In this document: positions 1 through 8,374 of the stretch, piece after piece | How the letters are laid out: each line of letters opens with the position of its first letter | How positions within the stretch are numbered: the first letter of the stretch is position 1 | From: Bacteroidetes bacterium GWF2_40_14 | Lineage (GTDB): Bacteria > Bacteroidota > Bacteroidia > Bacteroidales > UBA932 | NCBI GenBank assembly: GCA_001769195.1 | Contig: MEOK01000034.1 | Location: forward strand, 119,941 to 183,940 | Length of the DNA stretch: 64,000 nucleotides | Direction: 5' to 3' | Translations under genes and position numbers: made by a program | The notes under the pieces: model-generated | Databases searched by the model: none | Told to the model about the DNA's origin: nothing | Seen by the model: the letters and a program-made list of their open reading frames with translations, nothing else

Positions 1-606
1 AATGTAACCAGGGTAATTCCGGGCAAAACCAAGGAGATGTGGAAGCTTTCGCAGCATTCAAGGCTGGTTGCAGGGACAGATAGATTAAGTGTCAGGAACA
101 TATCTCAACCAACGAAAATTGTTATAAAAACCCTTGCTGGAAAGTTTGTTGTAAACAGGAGACCGGAGAAGTTCTATGCAGAGAAGCTGGAGCTTATCGG
201 ACCGGATTCTACATATGCACAACTTGAGAAGTTGCCGGAAAATCTTGCGGCTGTAAGCTTTGAATCAACCTATTACGGACACAGTATGGGATTTAAGGGA
301 GAAAAAGTATTTACAGGGGTGTTGCTCGGAGATGTGATGAAGCCTTATTTTCCTAAAGATGAAGCTTCTCTCAGAGAGGGCCTGGTCTGTATAGAAGGGG
401 TTGACGGCTACAGGGCATCATTCTCACTTTCGGAACTTACAAACAGGAACGACCAGCGTGACCCATTGCTGATGTTTGGAATGAGCAAGAGCAAAGCAGA
501 TGACAAAAACAAAGACAAGGGACACGAAACATTTTCGATTTATGCCGGTTGTGACATGTTCGCCGACAGGTCCATCAAGGGATTGAATAAAATAACTCTA
601 TATTAA
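1..606 (+). CDS. Probable molybdopterin-type oxidoreductase-like protein, 5' end missing
   Basis: The frame is open from the first base of the window (it reads NVTRVIPGKTKEM before the first internal ATG at 37), so the gene starts outside the window and at least 201 codons are visible. The C-terminal part looks like the secreted, sulfite-oxidase-like molybdopterin-binding fold: a segment about a functional threshold (GVLLGDVMKPYF), a segment reading VDGYRASFSLSEL, and a closing SIKGLNKITLY. I recognise this only from overall pattern, not from a diagnostic cofactor-ligand motif. The next gene, 23 bp downstream, is a tungstate/molybdate-binding lipoprotein, which fits a Mo/W-linked role. The product could equally be an uncharacterised protein of the same uptake locus. 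Confidence 0.5.
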   Translation, partial: NVTRVIPGKTKEMWKLSQHSRLVAGTDRLSVRNISQPTKIVIKTLAGKFVVNRRPEKFYAEKLELIGPDSTYAQLEKLPENLAAVSFESTYYGHSMGFKGEKVFTGVLLGDVMKPYFPKDEASLREGLVCIEGVDGYRASFSLSELTNRNDQRDPLLMFGMSKSKADDKNKDKGHETFSIYAGCDMFADRSIKGLNKITLY

Positions 607-629
607 TAGTTTGGAAAATTGATGCAACC

Positions 630-1571
630 ATGAAAAGAGTCTTTATTGTATCACTTTTAGTAATATTTGTTGTAATGAACAGTTCATGCGGACGAAAAAA
701 AACTGCAGTGACAGATTCCACGCTCAGCGGTAACCTTATAATATTTCATGCAGGATCGCTCTCTATGCCGTTTAAGGAAATTGCAGATTCATTTATGCAG
801 ATACATCCCAATGTCAAGGTATTATGCGAGGCATCAGGGAGTATAGATGCTGCAAGAAAGATTACTGAACTCAAAAGGGATTGTGATATTATGGCATCGG
901 CCGACTATTCAATAATCGACAAGCTGCTGGTTCCTCAATATGCCTCCAGGAATATCCAATTTGCCTCAAACGAGATGGCTATAGTTTACACGGAGCGGTC
1001 GGCCTATGCAGACAAAATCGACACCAACAACTGGGCCGGAATCCTTCTACGTGACGATGTTATAATTGGCAGGGCAGATCCCGATGCGGACCCCTGCGGA
1101 TACAGATCGGTACTTACCTTAAAGTTGGCAGAAAAAAACTTTGCCGCCAAAGGAACAGGCAGCATTGGTCTGGCAGAAAAGATAATGGCAAAGGACAACC
1201 GGTTCATGAGGCCAAAGGAGGTAGATCTTCTGGCACTTCTGGATACAAGAACAGTAGACTATATTTTTCTATACAGGTCAGTAGCGGTGCAGCATAACCT
1301 TAAATACCTGACTCTCCCTCGTAGTATTAATCTTGGGGACCCCACCCTGAACCCATACTATGCAGAAGTTCAGACAGATGTGAGAGGGTCAAAGCCCGGT
1401 GAAAAACTTACCATGAAAGGTGAAGCCATGGTTTATGGGGTTACGGTTCTGGATAAGGCGCCAAACAGAGCTGCGGCAGAGGCCTTTATCGAATACCTGC
1501 TGTCCGAAGAGGGAGGCAGGAAAATCCTTAAAGCAATGGGGCAGGAGCCGGTCTACTCTTCCGGAATATAG
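630..1571 (+). CDS. wtpA: Tungstate/molybdate ABC transporter substrate-binding lipoprotein, WtpA-like
   Basis: A 313-residue binding protein for tungstate or molybdate in the ModA/WtpA family. It begins with a lipoprotein signal (hydrophobic run followed by NSSCG, lipid-anchored Cys near residue 20). Family signatures seen in order are IFHAGSLSMPF near residue 38, EASGSIDAARKI, the DIMASADYSIID segment and GRADPDADPCGYR, which in WtpA/ModA line the oxyanion pocket. No permease or ATPase follows; the next gene is convergent and overlaps its 3' end by 19 bp. The transporter subunits are therefore elsewhere. MoeA at 31395-32627 shows the cell makes molybdopterin cofactor. Choice between tungstate and molybdate cannot be made from sequence alone. 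Confidence 0.85.
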   Translation: MKRVFIVSLLVIFVVMNSSCGRKKTAVTDSTLSGNLIIFHAGSLSMPFKEIADSFMQIHPNVKVLCEASGSIDAARKITELKRDCDIMASADYSIIDKLLVPQYASRNIQFASNEMAIVYTERSAYADKIDTNNWAGILLRDDVIIGRADPDADPCGYRSVLTLKLAEKNFAAKGTGSIGLAEKIMAKDNRFMRPKEVDLLALLDTRTVDYIFLYRSVAVQHNLKYLTLPRSINLGDPTLNPYYAEVQTDVRGSKPGEKLTMKGEAMVYGVTVLDKAPNRAAAEAFIEYLLSEEGGRKILKAMGQEPVYSSGI

Positions 1572-2122
1572 ATAAGTTCATCAAGTGTGCGTTTTGGCAC
1601 ATGATGATTCTGCAAATTGTCCCTCCAGTATTTTACGTCGCCATCCTTTATTTCGTCCACAATTATAACTTCCTTTGGTTTTCCGAGGGCAATCACCATT
1701 ATAGGGTCAAGATTTTCGGGTAAATGGAGCAGCTCAGAGATGCCATCCTTTTTGAAAGATGCTATCATGCAACCGCCAAAACCAAGATCAACCGCCTGAA
1801 GAAGTATGCTTTGGGCAAAGATGCCGTTGTCGCACGAATAACCGGCAGAGATATTCTTATCGTGAATGAGAATTATGTATGCCGAAGGTCTCTCTCCCTC
1901 CGACGGGCCGTCCCACTCCTTAAGATATCCTGCCCAACCAAGATTGGGGAAAATCTTATCGTTCATCCTGCGGTTGTTGTTGATATAGAATTTAATAGGC
2001 TGGACGTTCCTCGACGATGGCGACAACCTTGCTGCTTCTACCATGGTTTTAAGGTTCTCAAACGAGATCTCCACCTCCTGATGGAACCTCCTGTAACTTC
2101 TGTTTTGTAAGAATGGTATCAT
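1553..2122 (-). CDS. Nitroreductase-family flavoprotein
   Basis: A 189-residue protein of the FMN-dependent nitroreductase fold. The N-terminus has the typical RSYRRFHQE start, followed by EAARLSPSSRNVQPIKFY, the FMN-binding pattern of the family, and a C-terminal LGFGGCMIASF/VIALGKPKE segment. Members reduce nitro compounds, quinones or flavins with NAD(P)H; the natural substrate is unknown here. Its ATG overlaps the stop of the upstream HAD gene by 4 bp (ATGA), so the two are translationally coupled. Its 3' end overlaps the convergent wtpA gene by 19 bp. Confidence 0.85.
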   Translation of the reverse strand: MIPFLQNRSYRRFHQEVEISFENLKTMVEAARLSPSSRNVQPIKFYINNNRRMNDKIFPNLGWAGYLKEWDGPSEGERPSAYIILIHDKNISAGYSCDNGIFAQSILLQAVDLGFGGCMIASFKKDGISELLHLPENLDPIMVIALGKPKEVIIVDEIKDGDVKYWRDNLQNHHVPKRTLDELIYIPEE

Positions 2123-2829
2123 ATCTCAATTAAATTTAACAAGTCAATCAGATTGGCTGCCTTGGTGAGCCTCGGATGGTCACTCTCTTCTGCAACCTCG
2201 TGGGCCCAGATTATCTCTGAGGGTATATAGATTGCATTTGCCCCGATTTCCAAAACAGGCAGAATGTCCGACTTAAATGAATTTCCCACCATCAGAAACT
2301 GCTCAGGTTCCAGATTGTGCAACCTCACAATTTTAAGGTAATTTTCTGAATTCTTCTCACTCATAATCTCAATATGCGAGAAATATTTTTTAAGCCCTGA
2401 TCGTGCAATCTTTGACTCCTGCTCCTTAAGGTCGCCTTTTGTGGCAAGCGACAACTGGTATTTTGCAGAGAGCTTTTCAAGCACATTCTCTGTCTGTGGA
2501 TAAAGCATCATCTCCTGGCCAATTGTATCTTTCCCGATCGATATAAGTTCCAGTATATCCTCGTTGGAAAGAGTGCCGCCACTTATCTCTATCCCGCACT
2601 CGATAAGTGAGATTATAAAAGGCTTTGAACCATACCCCAGAAGGGGAAGATTATCCTTTTCCACCCTCAGCAGAATTCTGTTTGCCTCATCTGCACTGCA
2701 GTACTTCTCCATCAGCTTTCCAAAACGCTCCTCGGCCCTTCTGTAATGAAGCTCATTTTCCCACAGAGTATCGTCGGCATCAAAAGCAATGAGTTTTATG
2801 TTGTTATTGAATTTTTTCTCCTGTTGCAT
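2119..2829 (-). CDS. HAD-superfamily hydrolase
   Basis: A 236-residue phosphatase-like protein. The nucleophile motif is DADDTLWEN near residue 14, followed by an all-alpha cap, a Lys motif (ATKGDLKEQESKI) and motif IV (MVGNSFKSDILPV), so the full HAD active site is present. The open frame extends to 2922, but the ATG at 2829 is preferred: a TACCTTTG -7 promoter element lies at 2852-2859, which would place the longer start upstream of transcription, and the first 31 residues of the longer form do not resemble the family. It overlaps the nitroreductase gene by 4 bp and probably leads that operon. Substrate unknown. Confidence 0.85.
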   Translation of the reverse strand: MQQEKKFNNNIKLIAFDADDTLWENELHYRRAEERFGKLMEKYCSADEANRILLRVEKDNLPLLGYGSKPFIISLIECGIEISGGTLSNEDILELISIGKDTIGQEMMLYPQTENVLEKLSAKYQLSLATKGDLKEQESKIARSGLKKYFSHIEIMSEKNSENYLKIVRLHNLEPEQFLMVGNSFKSDILPVLEIGANAIYIPSEIIWAHEVAEESDHPRLTKAANLIDLLNLIEI

Positions 2830-2851
2830 TGAATATTTTACTAATAAGACA

Positions 2852-2859
2852 CAAAGGTA
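2852..2859 (-). promoter_or_regulatory. -7 promoter element of the HAD-nitroreductase operon
   Basis: On the minus strand this reads TACCTTTG, matching the Bacteroidetes TAnnTTTG element. Transcription would begin near 2848, about 19 nt before the ATG at 2829, which decides that start. A TTTG is present further upstream (2885-2888) but its spacing is longer than usual. Confidence 0.6.
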
Positions 2860-2957
2860 TTTAAAAAGGTTCATTAGTAAAAGACAAATGGGCGAGTATA
2901 AATTAGGTTGTTTAAAAAGCATTTGATAATTTTATACGGATATTTAAAGACATAAAC

Positions 2958-4142
2958 ATGAAAAAAAATAAATTTTCAATACTGACAATAATTTTGTTGG
3001 TATTGGCTTTCAACAATGGTTGCGGTAAGAAAGAGCCTGCAATAGTAACCGGGGCCGACCAGACAGACAGGTACCTTCCGTTACTGGCCGACAGGAATGT
3101 AGCCATGACAATAAATCAGACATCTACTATCGGCAACCAGCTTAGTCTTGACAGTTTGTTGTTGCTGGGCATTAATGTAGTTAAGGGATTCGGGGCCGAG
3201 CATGGCTTCAGGGGAGGAAACAGCTATGATTCTATTGATATTAAATCAGGCGTTCCTACCATCTCTTTATACAGAGGCAAGAATAAACCGACTAAAGAAG
3301 ATCTGGAAGGAGTGGACATTATGATCTTTGACATGCAGGATGTGGGTACCCGTTTTTATACCTATCTGGCTACATTGCACTACATTATGGAAGCATGTGC
3401 AGAGAACGATGTAGAACTGATTATTCTCGACAGACCAAATCCTAATGATTCATATGTAGACGGACCTGTTTTGGAGGAGCAGTACAAATCATTTGTAGGG
3501 CTCGATCCCATTCCGATTCTGCACGGAATGACATTCGGCGAATATGCACAGATGCTAAATGGTGAAGGATGGCTCGAAAACGGGGTTAAATGTAAGCTCA
3601 ATATAATTACAATGTTGAATTACAAACATGGAAAACCTTATCTGGTACCAATACCTCCTTCGCCCAATTTAAATACTCAACAGTCAATCTTGCTATATCC
3701 GTCACTTTGTCTGTTCGAAGGAACAGTAATCAGCCAGGGGCGGGGCACCCAGCCTCTTATTGCATTCACGGTGCTTGGAAATAAAGATTTAAAAGGCAAG
3801 TACCCATTCTCTTTCAATGTAATAAGCCGTCAGCGCGATACCATCCCACAAACTACTACCGAATGTTTTGGGCTGGATTTACGTAATTACGATACCGGCA
3901 TATTCAAAAAAACCGGACGGATAAATTTAAGCTGGCTAATTGAATTGTACAACGCTTACCCAGATAAAGACAAGTTCTTTAGAAAAGGAGCGAACGACTC
4001 ATACTATTTTGACAAGCTTGCTGGCACAAACAAGCTCAGAGAACAAATTATAGCAGGTAAGACAGAACAGGAAATCCGCGACAGCTGGGAACCCGCACTT
4101 TCGCAGTTCAAAGAGATACGGAAGAAGTACTTAATTTACTAA
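2958..4142 (+). CDS. DUF1343 lipoprotein, NamZ-like exo-beta-N-acetylmuramidase
   Basis: A 394-residue lipoprotein (signal ending FNNGCGKK, lipid Cys at about residue 22) of the DUF1343 family. Members of this family include NamZ, which removes terminal N-acetylmuramic acid from peptidoglycan fragments. Visible conserved blocks are MTINQTSTI near residue 52, FGAEHGFRG, FDMQDVGTRFYTYL, ILDRPNP and a PIPPSPNLNT segment followed by EGTVISQGRGT. The protein is full length for the family. Likely role: degradation or salvage of peptidoglycan at the cell surface or in the periplasm; this matches the salvage-type operon at 25640-29558. It is a single gene; its stop codon is the first unit of a run of 8-bp repeats. 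Confidence 0.85.
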   Translation: MKKNKFSILTIILLVLAFNNGCGKKEPAIVTGADQTDRYLPLLADRNVAMTINQTSTIGNQLSLDSLLLLGINVVKGFGAEHGFRGGNSYDSIDIKSGVPTISLYRGKNKPTKEDLEGVDIMIFDMQDVGTRFYTYLATLHYIMEACAENDVELIILDRPNPNDSYVDGPVLEEQYKSFVGLDPIPILHGMTFGEYAQMLNGEGWLENGVKCKLNIITMLNYKHGKPYLVPIPPSPNLNTQQSILLYPSLCLFEGTVISQGRGTQPLIAFTVLGNKDLKGKYPFSFNVISRQRDTIPQTTTECFGLDLRNYDTGIFKKTGRINLSWLIELYNAYPDKDKFFRKGANDSYYFDKLAGTNKLREQIIAGKTEQEIRDSWEPALSQFKEIRKKYLIY

Positions 4143-4211
4143 TGTGCTAATTTACTAATGTGTTAATGTGTTAATGTGCTAATGTGCTAATGTGTTAATG
4201 TGCTAATGGGG
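4140..4211 (+). repeat. Nine tandem 8-bp repeats (TAATGTGY)
   Basis: Nine consecutive copies of an 8-bp unit, mostly TAATGTGC or TAATGTGT, with one TAATTTAC and a last TAATGGGG. The array starts exactly at the stop codon of the NamZ-like gene. The same unit appears twice, inverted, at about 61712-61729. It looks like a slippage-prone microsatellite. Confidence 0.85.
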
Positions 4212-4215
4212 GAAC

Positions 4216-4564
4216 CAAAAAACTTCCTTGAAGTCTCCCACATGGTCAAGTATAACATAGTCAGAACATAGTCAGTATGTAAGAAGGTGTTTTTTGTCTC
4301 TTTAGTTTACAATAGTTCAAACTATGATAATAACAGGACAGTCAAAGTAACTTTGCTTTAATCGATTTGGAAAAACACCGTTGACGCTGGTAGTGACGTT
4401 GGTATATATCACATATTCAAGTATATACGCAACAGGTTAATTATCAGACAATTTTTTAAATATTTGTAAATCACACATATGCTAACACCTCTGGCAGAGT
4501 TTAGTAGAGCCCTTTACAGTTTTTATGATTTTGATGGACATGTGGGAAACTTCAACGGAGTTCT
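4216..4564. repeat. Region flanked by inverted copies of a CTTCAAGGGAG-type end sequence
   Basis: The left end (4216-4244) contains AACTTCCTTGAAGT followed by CTCCCACATG; the right end (4539-4562) contains CATGTGGGAAACTTCAACGG, roughly its reverse complement. The ~300 bp between is AT-rich, has an internal inverted pair GGTGTTTTT / AAAAACACC, and holds no convincing gene. Related ends occur at 30188-30316 and 47561-47575, so this looks like a decayed, non-autonomous inverted-repeat element (MITE-like). No transposase is visible. Confidence 0.5.
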
Positions 4565-4643
4565 TCCCCACAGCTTGCGAGAAAGCGATCAATGTAAACA
4601 CCTTTAGCAAAGAGGTGATCCCGTTAAACGGCGATTCTCTTAA

Positions 4644-4720
4644 ATACAAACCCATCCCTCTGAACAGCCTCAGGTTTTCGAAGAAAACTGGAAAGCTGAG
4701 AAGAGGGATGGGTCTTGTAT
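4644..4720. repeat. Hairpin-family element, copy 1, downstream of the POT gene
   Basis: A long hairpin: outer arms ATACAA + ACCCATCCCTCT (4644-4661) pair with AGAGGGATGGGT + TTGTAT (4702-4720, one bulged base). The inner core at 4665-4698 begins CAGCCTCAGG and ends GGAAAGCTG and is shared with copies at 47320-47355 (inverted) and 47631-47661. It sits just past the 3' end of the minus-strand POT gene and may end its transcript. A further 10-bp inverted pair (GTAAACACCT at 4594-4603, AGGTGTTTAC at 4757-4766) encloses it and overlaps the POT stop codon. Confidence 0.75.
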
Positions 4721-4762
4721 CAGTTAAAAGAATCCTTTACAGGCTATATTAACTGGAGGTGT

Positions 4763-6280
4763 TTACTTAGATACCCTTTCGAGCCATCTGAGCATAATAA
4801 GCATGGTTGTCATTGAAATAAGGCAGGCAACAACAAAAAGAGTCCATGTCAACCAGATAGGAACGCTTTCGTATAAAATGGCACCTACGAATAAAAGCTG
4901 ATTTCCCACAGCGGTTGCCGATAGCCATCCACCTTGCATTACTCCCTGATACTGAGGAGGAGCCACCTTTGAAACAAAAGATATTCCAAGAGGGCTGATA
5001 AACAACTCGGCCACGGTCAAAATCAGGTATGTTCCAATCAAAAGGAAAGGAGTTACCCTTAATTCATTCGGAAGGCCGCCCATTGCGACAACTTCGTTGT
5101 GACTAGGTAAACCGAAAGATCCTATAGACATGACAATAAATGCCGTTGCTGCTATTGCCATACCGATTGCTATCTTCTTTGGAGTAGAAGGTTCTATGCC
5201 CTTTGCCCTGAGCCATCCGAAAAATGCAAGAATGACAGGGGTGAGAAACACAACAAAAAATGGATTGGCAGACTGGAAATGCTCTGCTGTAATATTGAGT
5301 GACCCGATTTTCAGAAGGGTAAACTCTTTTGCAAAAAATGTAAGTGTAAGTCCGTTCTGGTGAAAAGAGAACCAAAAGAAAATAACAACTGCAAACACTG
5401 CGAAAAGTGCATAAATACGTTGCTTGACTTCTTTTGCATCCATGAAAACTTCACCCGGTGTAGCCTGTCCTTTGACACGAATTATAGGATCGGGCATAGT
5501 CTTCTTGTTGGACAGATAAATTACTATAGATACAACCATTGCAATAATGGCAACTCCAAAAGCATAGTGGAAACCTGTTGCAAACGCATCAAGGTAAGAA
5601 TTTACAAAACCGCCCATATTGCCAATAAATGAACTATTTACATCGGCCGTTGCAGCAAGGTCATTCAAGCGAAGCGAACCTTCTGTTGTGAGTGTGCCGG
5701 ACAGATATTCGTGACACAATGCCGGAAGATCGGAATTATAAGAGAATCCCTTAGAAGATAACCACCAGTTTCTAACACCGGAAGCGGCTAAAGGTGCAAA
5801 AATAGCTCCTACATTGATAAACATATAGAACAAAGAAAAACCGGAATCGCGCATTTTTGAATGCGTAGGATTGTCGTACATTTGTCCGACAAGAGCCTGT
5901 AGATTACCCTTGAAAAGACCGTTACCAAAAGCGATGACAAACAGTCCAATACAAGTCATAATAAGAAACAACGTCTTATTGGGAACCGGTGTGGGTGTAG
6001 GTATGGCAATCAGGAAATAACCTACTGCCATTGTAATAAGCCCGACTAATATTGTTCCCTTGTAGTTCCTTGTTTTGTCTGCAATTAATCCACCGACAAG
6101 AGCCAAAACATAGATCATTGCATAGAAAACCGAATAGATGATACCTGCACTGACACCATCGAGGCCGAACTTCGCCTGAAGGAACAGAACAAGGATTGCC
6201 ATCATTGTGTAGAACCCAAAGCGCTCACCCATATTTGCGAGAGCAGCTGAAAGAAGTCCTTTTGGATGTTTTTTGAACAT
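4763..6280 (-). CDS. Proton-dependent oligopeptide transporter (POT/PTR family)
   Basis: A 505-residue inner-membrane symporter that imports di- and tripeptides with protons. It has about 12-14 hydrophobic segments and the family signatures NMGERFGFYT near residue 17 (the ExxERF proton-coupling motif), FGNGLFKGNLQ in helix 4 and SLFYMFINVGAIFAPL (the PTR FYxxINxG motif). The insert between helices 6 and 7 is long, as in bacterial POTs with extra helices. A divergent acyltransferase gene starts 90 bp away. Together with PepD (8375) it would supply amino acids from peptides. Confidence 0.93.
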   Translation of the reverse strand: MFKKHPKGLLSAALANMGERFGFYTMMAILVLFLQAKFGLDGVSAGIIYSVFYAMIYVLALVGGLIADKTRNYKGTILVGLITMAVGYFLIAIPTPTPVPNKTLFLIMTCIGLFVIAFGNGLFKGNLQALVGQMYDNPTHSKMRDSGFSLFYMFINVGAIFAPLAASGVRNWWLSSKGFSYNSDLPALCHEYLSGTLTTEGSLRLNDLAATADVNSSFIGNMGGFVNSYLDAFATGFHYAFGVAIIAMVVSIVIYLSNKKTMPDPIIRVKGQATPGEVFMDAKEVKQRIYALFAVFAVVIFFWFSFHQNGLTLTFFAKEFTLLKIGSLNITAEHFQSANPFFVVFLTPVILAFFGWLRAKGIEPSTPKKIAIGMAIAATAFIVMSIGSFGLPSHNEVVAMGGLPNELRVTPFLLIGTYLILTVAELFISPLGISFVSKVAPPQYQGVMQGGWLSATAVGNQLLFVGAILYESVPIWLTWTLFVVACLISMTTMLIMLRWLERVSK

Positions 6281-6322
6281 AGTTTATAATATTATTTAGT
6301 TAAAAAATTGGCTACATCTGTA

Positions 6323-6330
6323 CAAAAGTA
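6323..6330 (-). promoter_or_regulatory. -7 promoter element of the POT transporter gene
   Basis: Reads TACTTTTG on the minus strand. Predicted start of transcription near 6319 gives a ~39-nt leader before the ATG at 6280. It lies 12 bp from the oppositely oriented element of the acyltransferase gene. Confidence 0.5.
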
Positions 6331-6342
6331 GTAAAATTTAGA

Positions 6343-6350
6343 TAACTTTG
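6343..6350 (+). promoter_or_regulatory. -7 promoter element of the lipid A acyltransferase-like gene
   Basis: TAACTTTG. Predicted transcription start near 6354 argues for the ATG at 6370 rather than the GTG at 6358 as the translation start. Confidence 0.55.
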
Positions 6351-6369
6351 TTAAAAAGTGAAATGCTCA

Positions 6370-7281
6370 ATGGCAAAAATCGGTTTTTATTTAATTCTAG
6401 TGCCTCTTTACATAATATCACTTCTGCCCGATAAAATTCTCTACTGTATTTCTGATTTTTCGGCTTTTTTTCTGAGGCGAGTTGTAAAGTACAGACAAGA
6501 TGTTATCCATGTAAATGTTGCCAGATCATTTCCGGATTACAAGTATGATAAAATAGAGGAGATTATAAAAAATTTCTATACAAATTTCACCGATGTATTT
6601 ATTGAACTTCTTCGTTCAGTATCCACTTCAAGGGAAAAACAATCATCAATCACAGAGTTGGAGAATCCGGATTGTCTGAAAATATTTCATGATGAGGGTA
6701 ATTCTGTAATGATTGTGCTTGGCCATCAGGCAAACTGGGAGAATATCCTTGTTACAGATTTATCTCCATCTGGCTATGAATCAAAAGATTTCAGAATCGT
6801 ATACAAGAAGATGAGGCACAAAACTCCGGACAAGATTATTAAATGGATAAGGTTGCGTCAGATGGAAGGTAAGCTTGTGGAATCGAACGAAATTGCAAAA
6901 TATATGTTTAAACATAAAGAAGAGCAGCTATGCTATTTCCTGGCTGCCGATCAGTCTCCTCTTCCTGGTGCAAAATTTGTTGTGAACTTTCTGAATCAGC
7001 CCACACTTATGATGAACGGACCGGAACAATTGTCGGGCAAACTTAATTTACCGGTTGCCTTTTTGAACAGCAGGAGGGTTTCAAGAGGAAAATACAAATC
7101 TACACTCACTGTTATTACTGACAATCCTTCCAAAACAGAGGAGGGAGAGATAACCCGGAAGTTTGCAGATCTTCTGGAAACAGGAATCAGGTCGCACCCT
7201 TCAGATTGGTTGTGGTCACATAAAAGGTGGAAGAGAAGTTTAAATGATTTAAATAATTCAAGTAAAAGAAAAAATGAATAG
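6370..7281 (+). CDS. Lysophospholipid/lipid A acyltransferase family protein (LpxL/HtrB-like)
   Basis: A 303-residue membrane-anchored acyltransferase of the LpxL/HtrB family, which adds secondary acyl chains to lipid A at the inner membrane. It has an N-terminal hydrophobic anchor and the catalytic HxxxxE motif in GHQANWEN (His near residue 119). Later family blocks include the DQSPLPGAKFVVNFLN segment and SHPSDWLWSHKRWK at the C-terminus. Start: an in-frame GTG at 6358 would add four residues, but promoter spacing favours the ATG at 6370. It overlaps the following DUF4831 gene by 8 bp, so the two are probably cotranscribed. Confidence 0.85.
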   Translation: MAKIGFYLILVPLYIISLLPDKILYCISDFSAFFLRRVVKYRQDVIHVNVARSFPDYKYDKIEEIIKNFYTNFTDVFIELLRSVSTSREKQSSITELENPDCLKIFHDEGNSVMIVLGHQANWENILVTDLSPSGYESKDFRIVYKKMRHKTPDKIIKWIRLRQMEGKLVESNEIAKYMFKHKEEQLCYFLAADQSPLPGAKFVVNFLNQPTLMMNGPEQLSGKLNLPVAFLNSRRVSRGKYKSTLTVITDNPSKTEEGEITRKFADLLETGIRSHPSDWLWSHKRWKRSLNDLNNSSKRKNE

Positions 7282-8347
7282 AATATTAAAGATTTGCCTG
7301 ATAGCAATTTCATCACTAATTGCAATCCAAGCGCAGTCACAGTCAAACAGACAGGCAGAAAAACTTCCGTTGGGAACAATTGTATACTCTTTGCCAAGCA
7401 CTACAATTCAATTTGTTGCAGAGGCTGGTCATGAGTCATTTATTGCCGGCCCCTATGCAAAATTCGCACAAAAATATCTGGGCATTCAGGCAAGGGAGGA
7501 GAGTGGTGAGTTCTACAAGCTCGTTTCGGTAGAGATGATCCCATACATAGAGGCCGACAACTCTTCCAATATCATACTAAACCTTGGCAACTCAAAGACA
7601 GCAACACTTAACTTTCTCGAGTTCATAAATCAGGGGCTGATTATTTGGTCCGACTCCAATGCAGGAAGAGAACAGAAAATGCGGTTTGCGACAACTATGG
7701 ACAAATCTGCTTTTACATCTTCACTCTCTACCTCAAATCTAACAAATGAAAAAAGCACTCTTTACAAAACCGTTCAGTCAACATCTGGTCTGGAAAGGGT
7801 AGCCGTACAGCAGAATCAGGTGGTAGAGAAGAGTATGGAAAAAAGGGCAGAAGAGACAGCGGCGCTAATATTCAAATTGAGATCAAAGCGTGTAGATATA
7901 ATTACTGGAGAGACCGATGCCACATTCAGTGGTGAGGCGCTTAAATCTGCCATTGATGAGATCAACAGACTGGAATCGGAATATCTGAGCCTTTTTATTG
8001 GAAAAAGTAGTTTTGACACACAACGAATGAGTTTTGAGCTTGTGCCTTCAGCAGAAAGCCAGAAACAGATGTACATAGCTTTCAGAATATCAGACAACCT
8101 TGGTTTGCTCCCGTCAAACAATCTTTCAGGCAGGCCTATTATACTGGAATTGTCGCAGGAGGGAAAAATTTCAGAGACTCCTCCAATGGATCTGTCAACA
8201 TCAAAAGGAAGAGTAATCTACAGAAAACCCGCTATAATGAACGCAAGAGTCATGGATGGACAGGCACTTCTGCTTCAGACAAGAATGCCCGTTTATCAGT
8301 TAGGAAATGTACTGTCATTTCCTCTAGAAATAGCAACAGCAAAATAG
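7274..8347 (+). CDS. DUF4831 secreted protein of unknown function
   Basis: A 357-residue exported protein with a signal peptide (hydrophobic run ending AQSQS). It matches the DUF4831 pattern I know from Bacteroidetes: an early LPLGTIVYSLPST segment, AGPYAKFAQKYLGI, a middle region rich in Ala/Glu (EKRAEETAALIFKLR, probably helical) and a C-terminal beta-rich part. Function is unknown. It overlaps the acyltransferase gene by 8 bp and lies 27 bp before pepD, so it probably belongs to a lipid A/envelope operon, but co-occurrence alone does not give it a role. Confidence 0.75.
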   Translation: MNRILKICLIAISSLIAIQAQSQSNRQAEKLPLGTIVYSLPSTTIQFVAEAGHESFIAGPYAKFAQKYLGIQAREESGEFYKLVSVEMIPYIEADNSSNIILNLGNSKTATLNFLEFINQGLIIWSDSNAGREQKMRFATTMDKSAFTSSLSTSNLTNEKSTLYKTVQSTSGLERVAVQQNQVVEKSMEKRAEETAALIFKLRSKRVDIITGETDATFSGEALKSAIDEINRLESEYLSLFIGKSSFDTQRMSFELVPSAESQKQMYIAFRISDNLGLLPSNNLSGRPIILELSQEGKISETPPMDLSTSKGRVIYRKPAIMNARVMDGQALLLQTRMPVYQLGNVLSFPLEIATAK

Positions 8348-8374
8348 AACAACAATTTTTAAATAATTAAAACA

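Noticed and set aside
4525..4752. 75-codon open frame in the repeat gap
   Set aside because: It runs through the inverted repeat end and the hairpin element; composition follows the palindromes and no family resemblance is seen.
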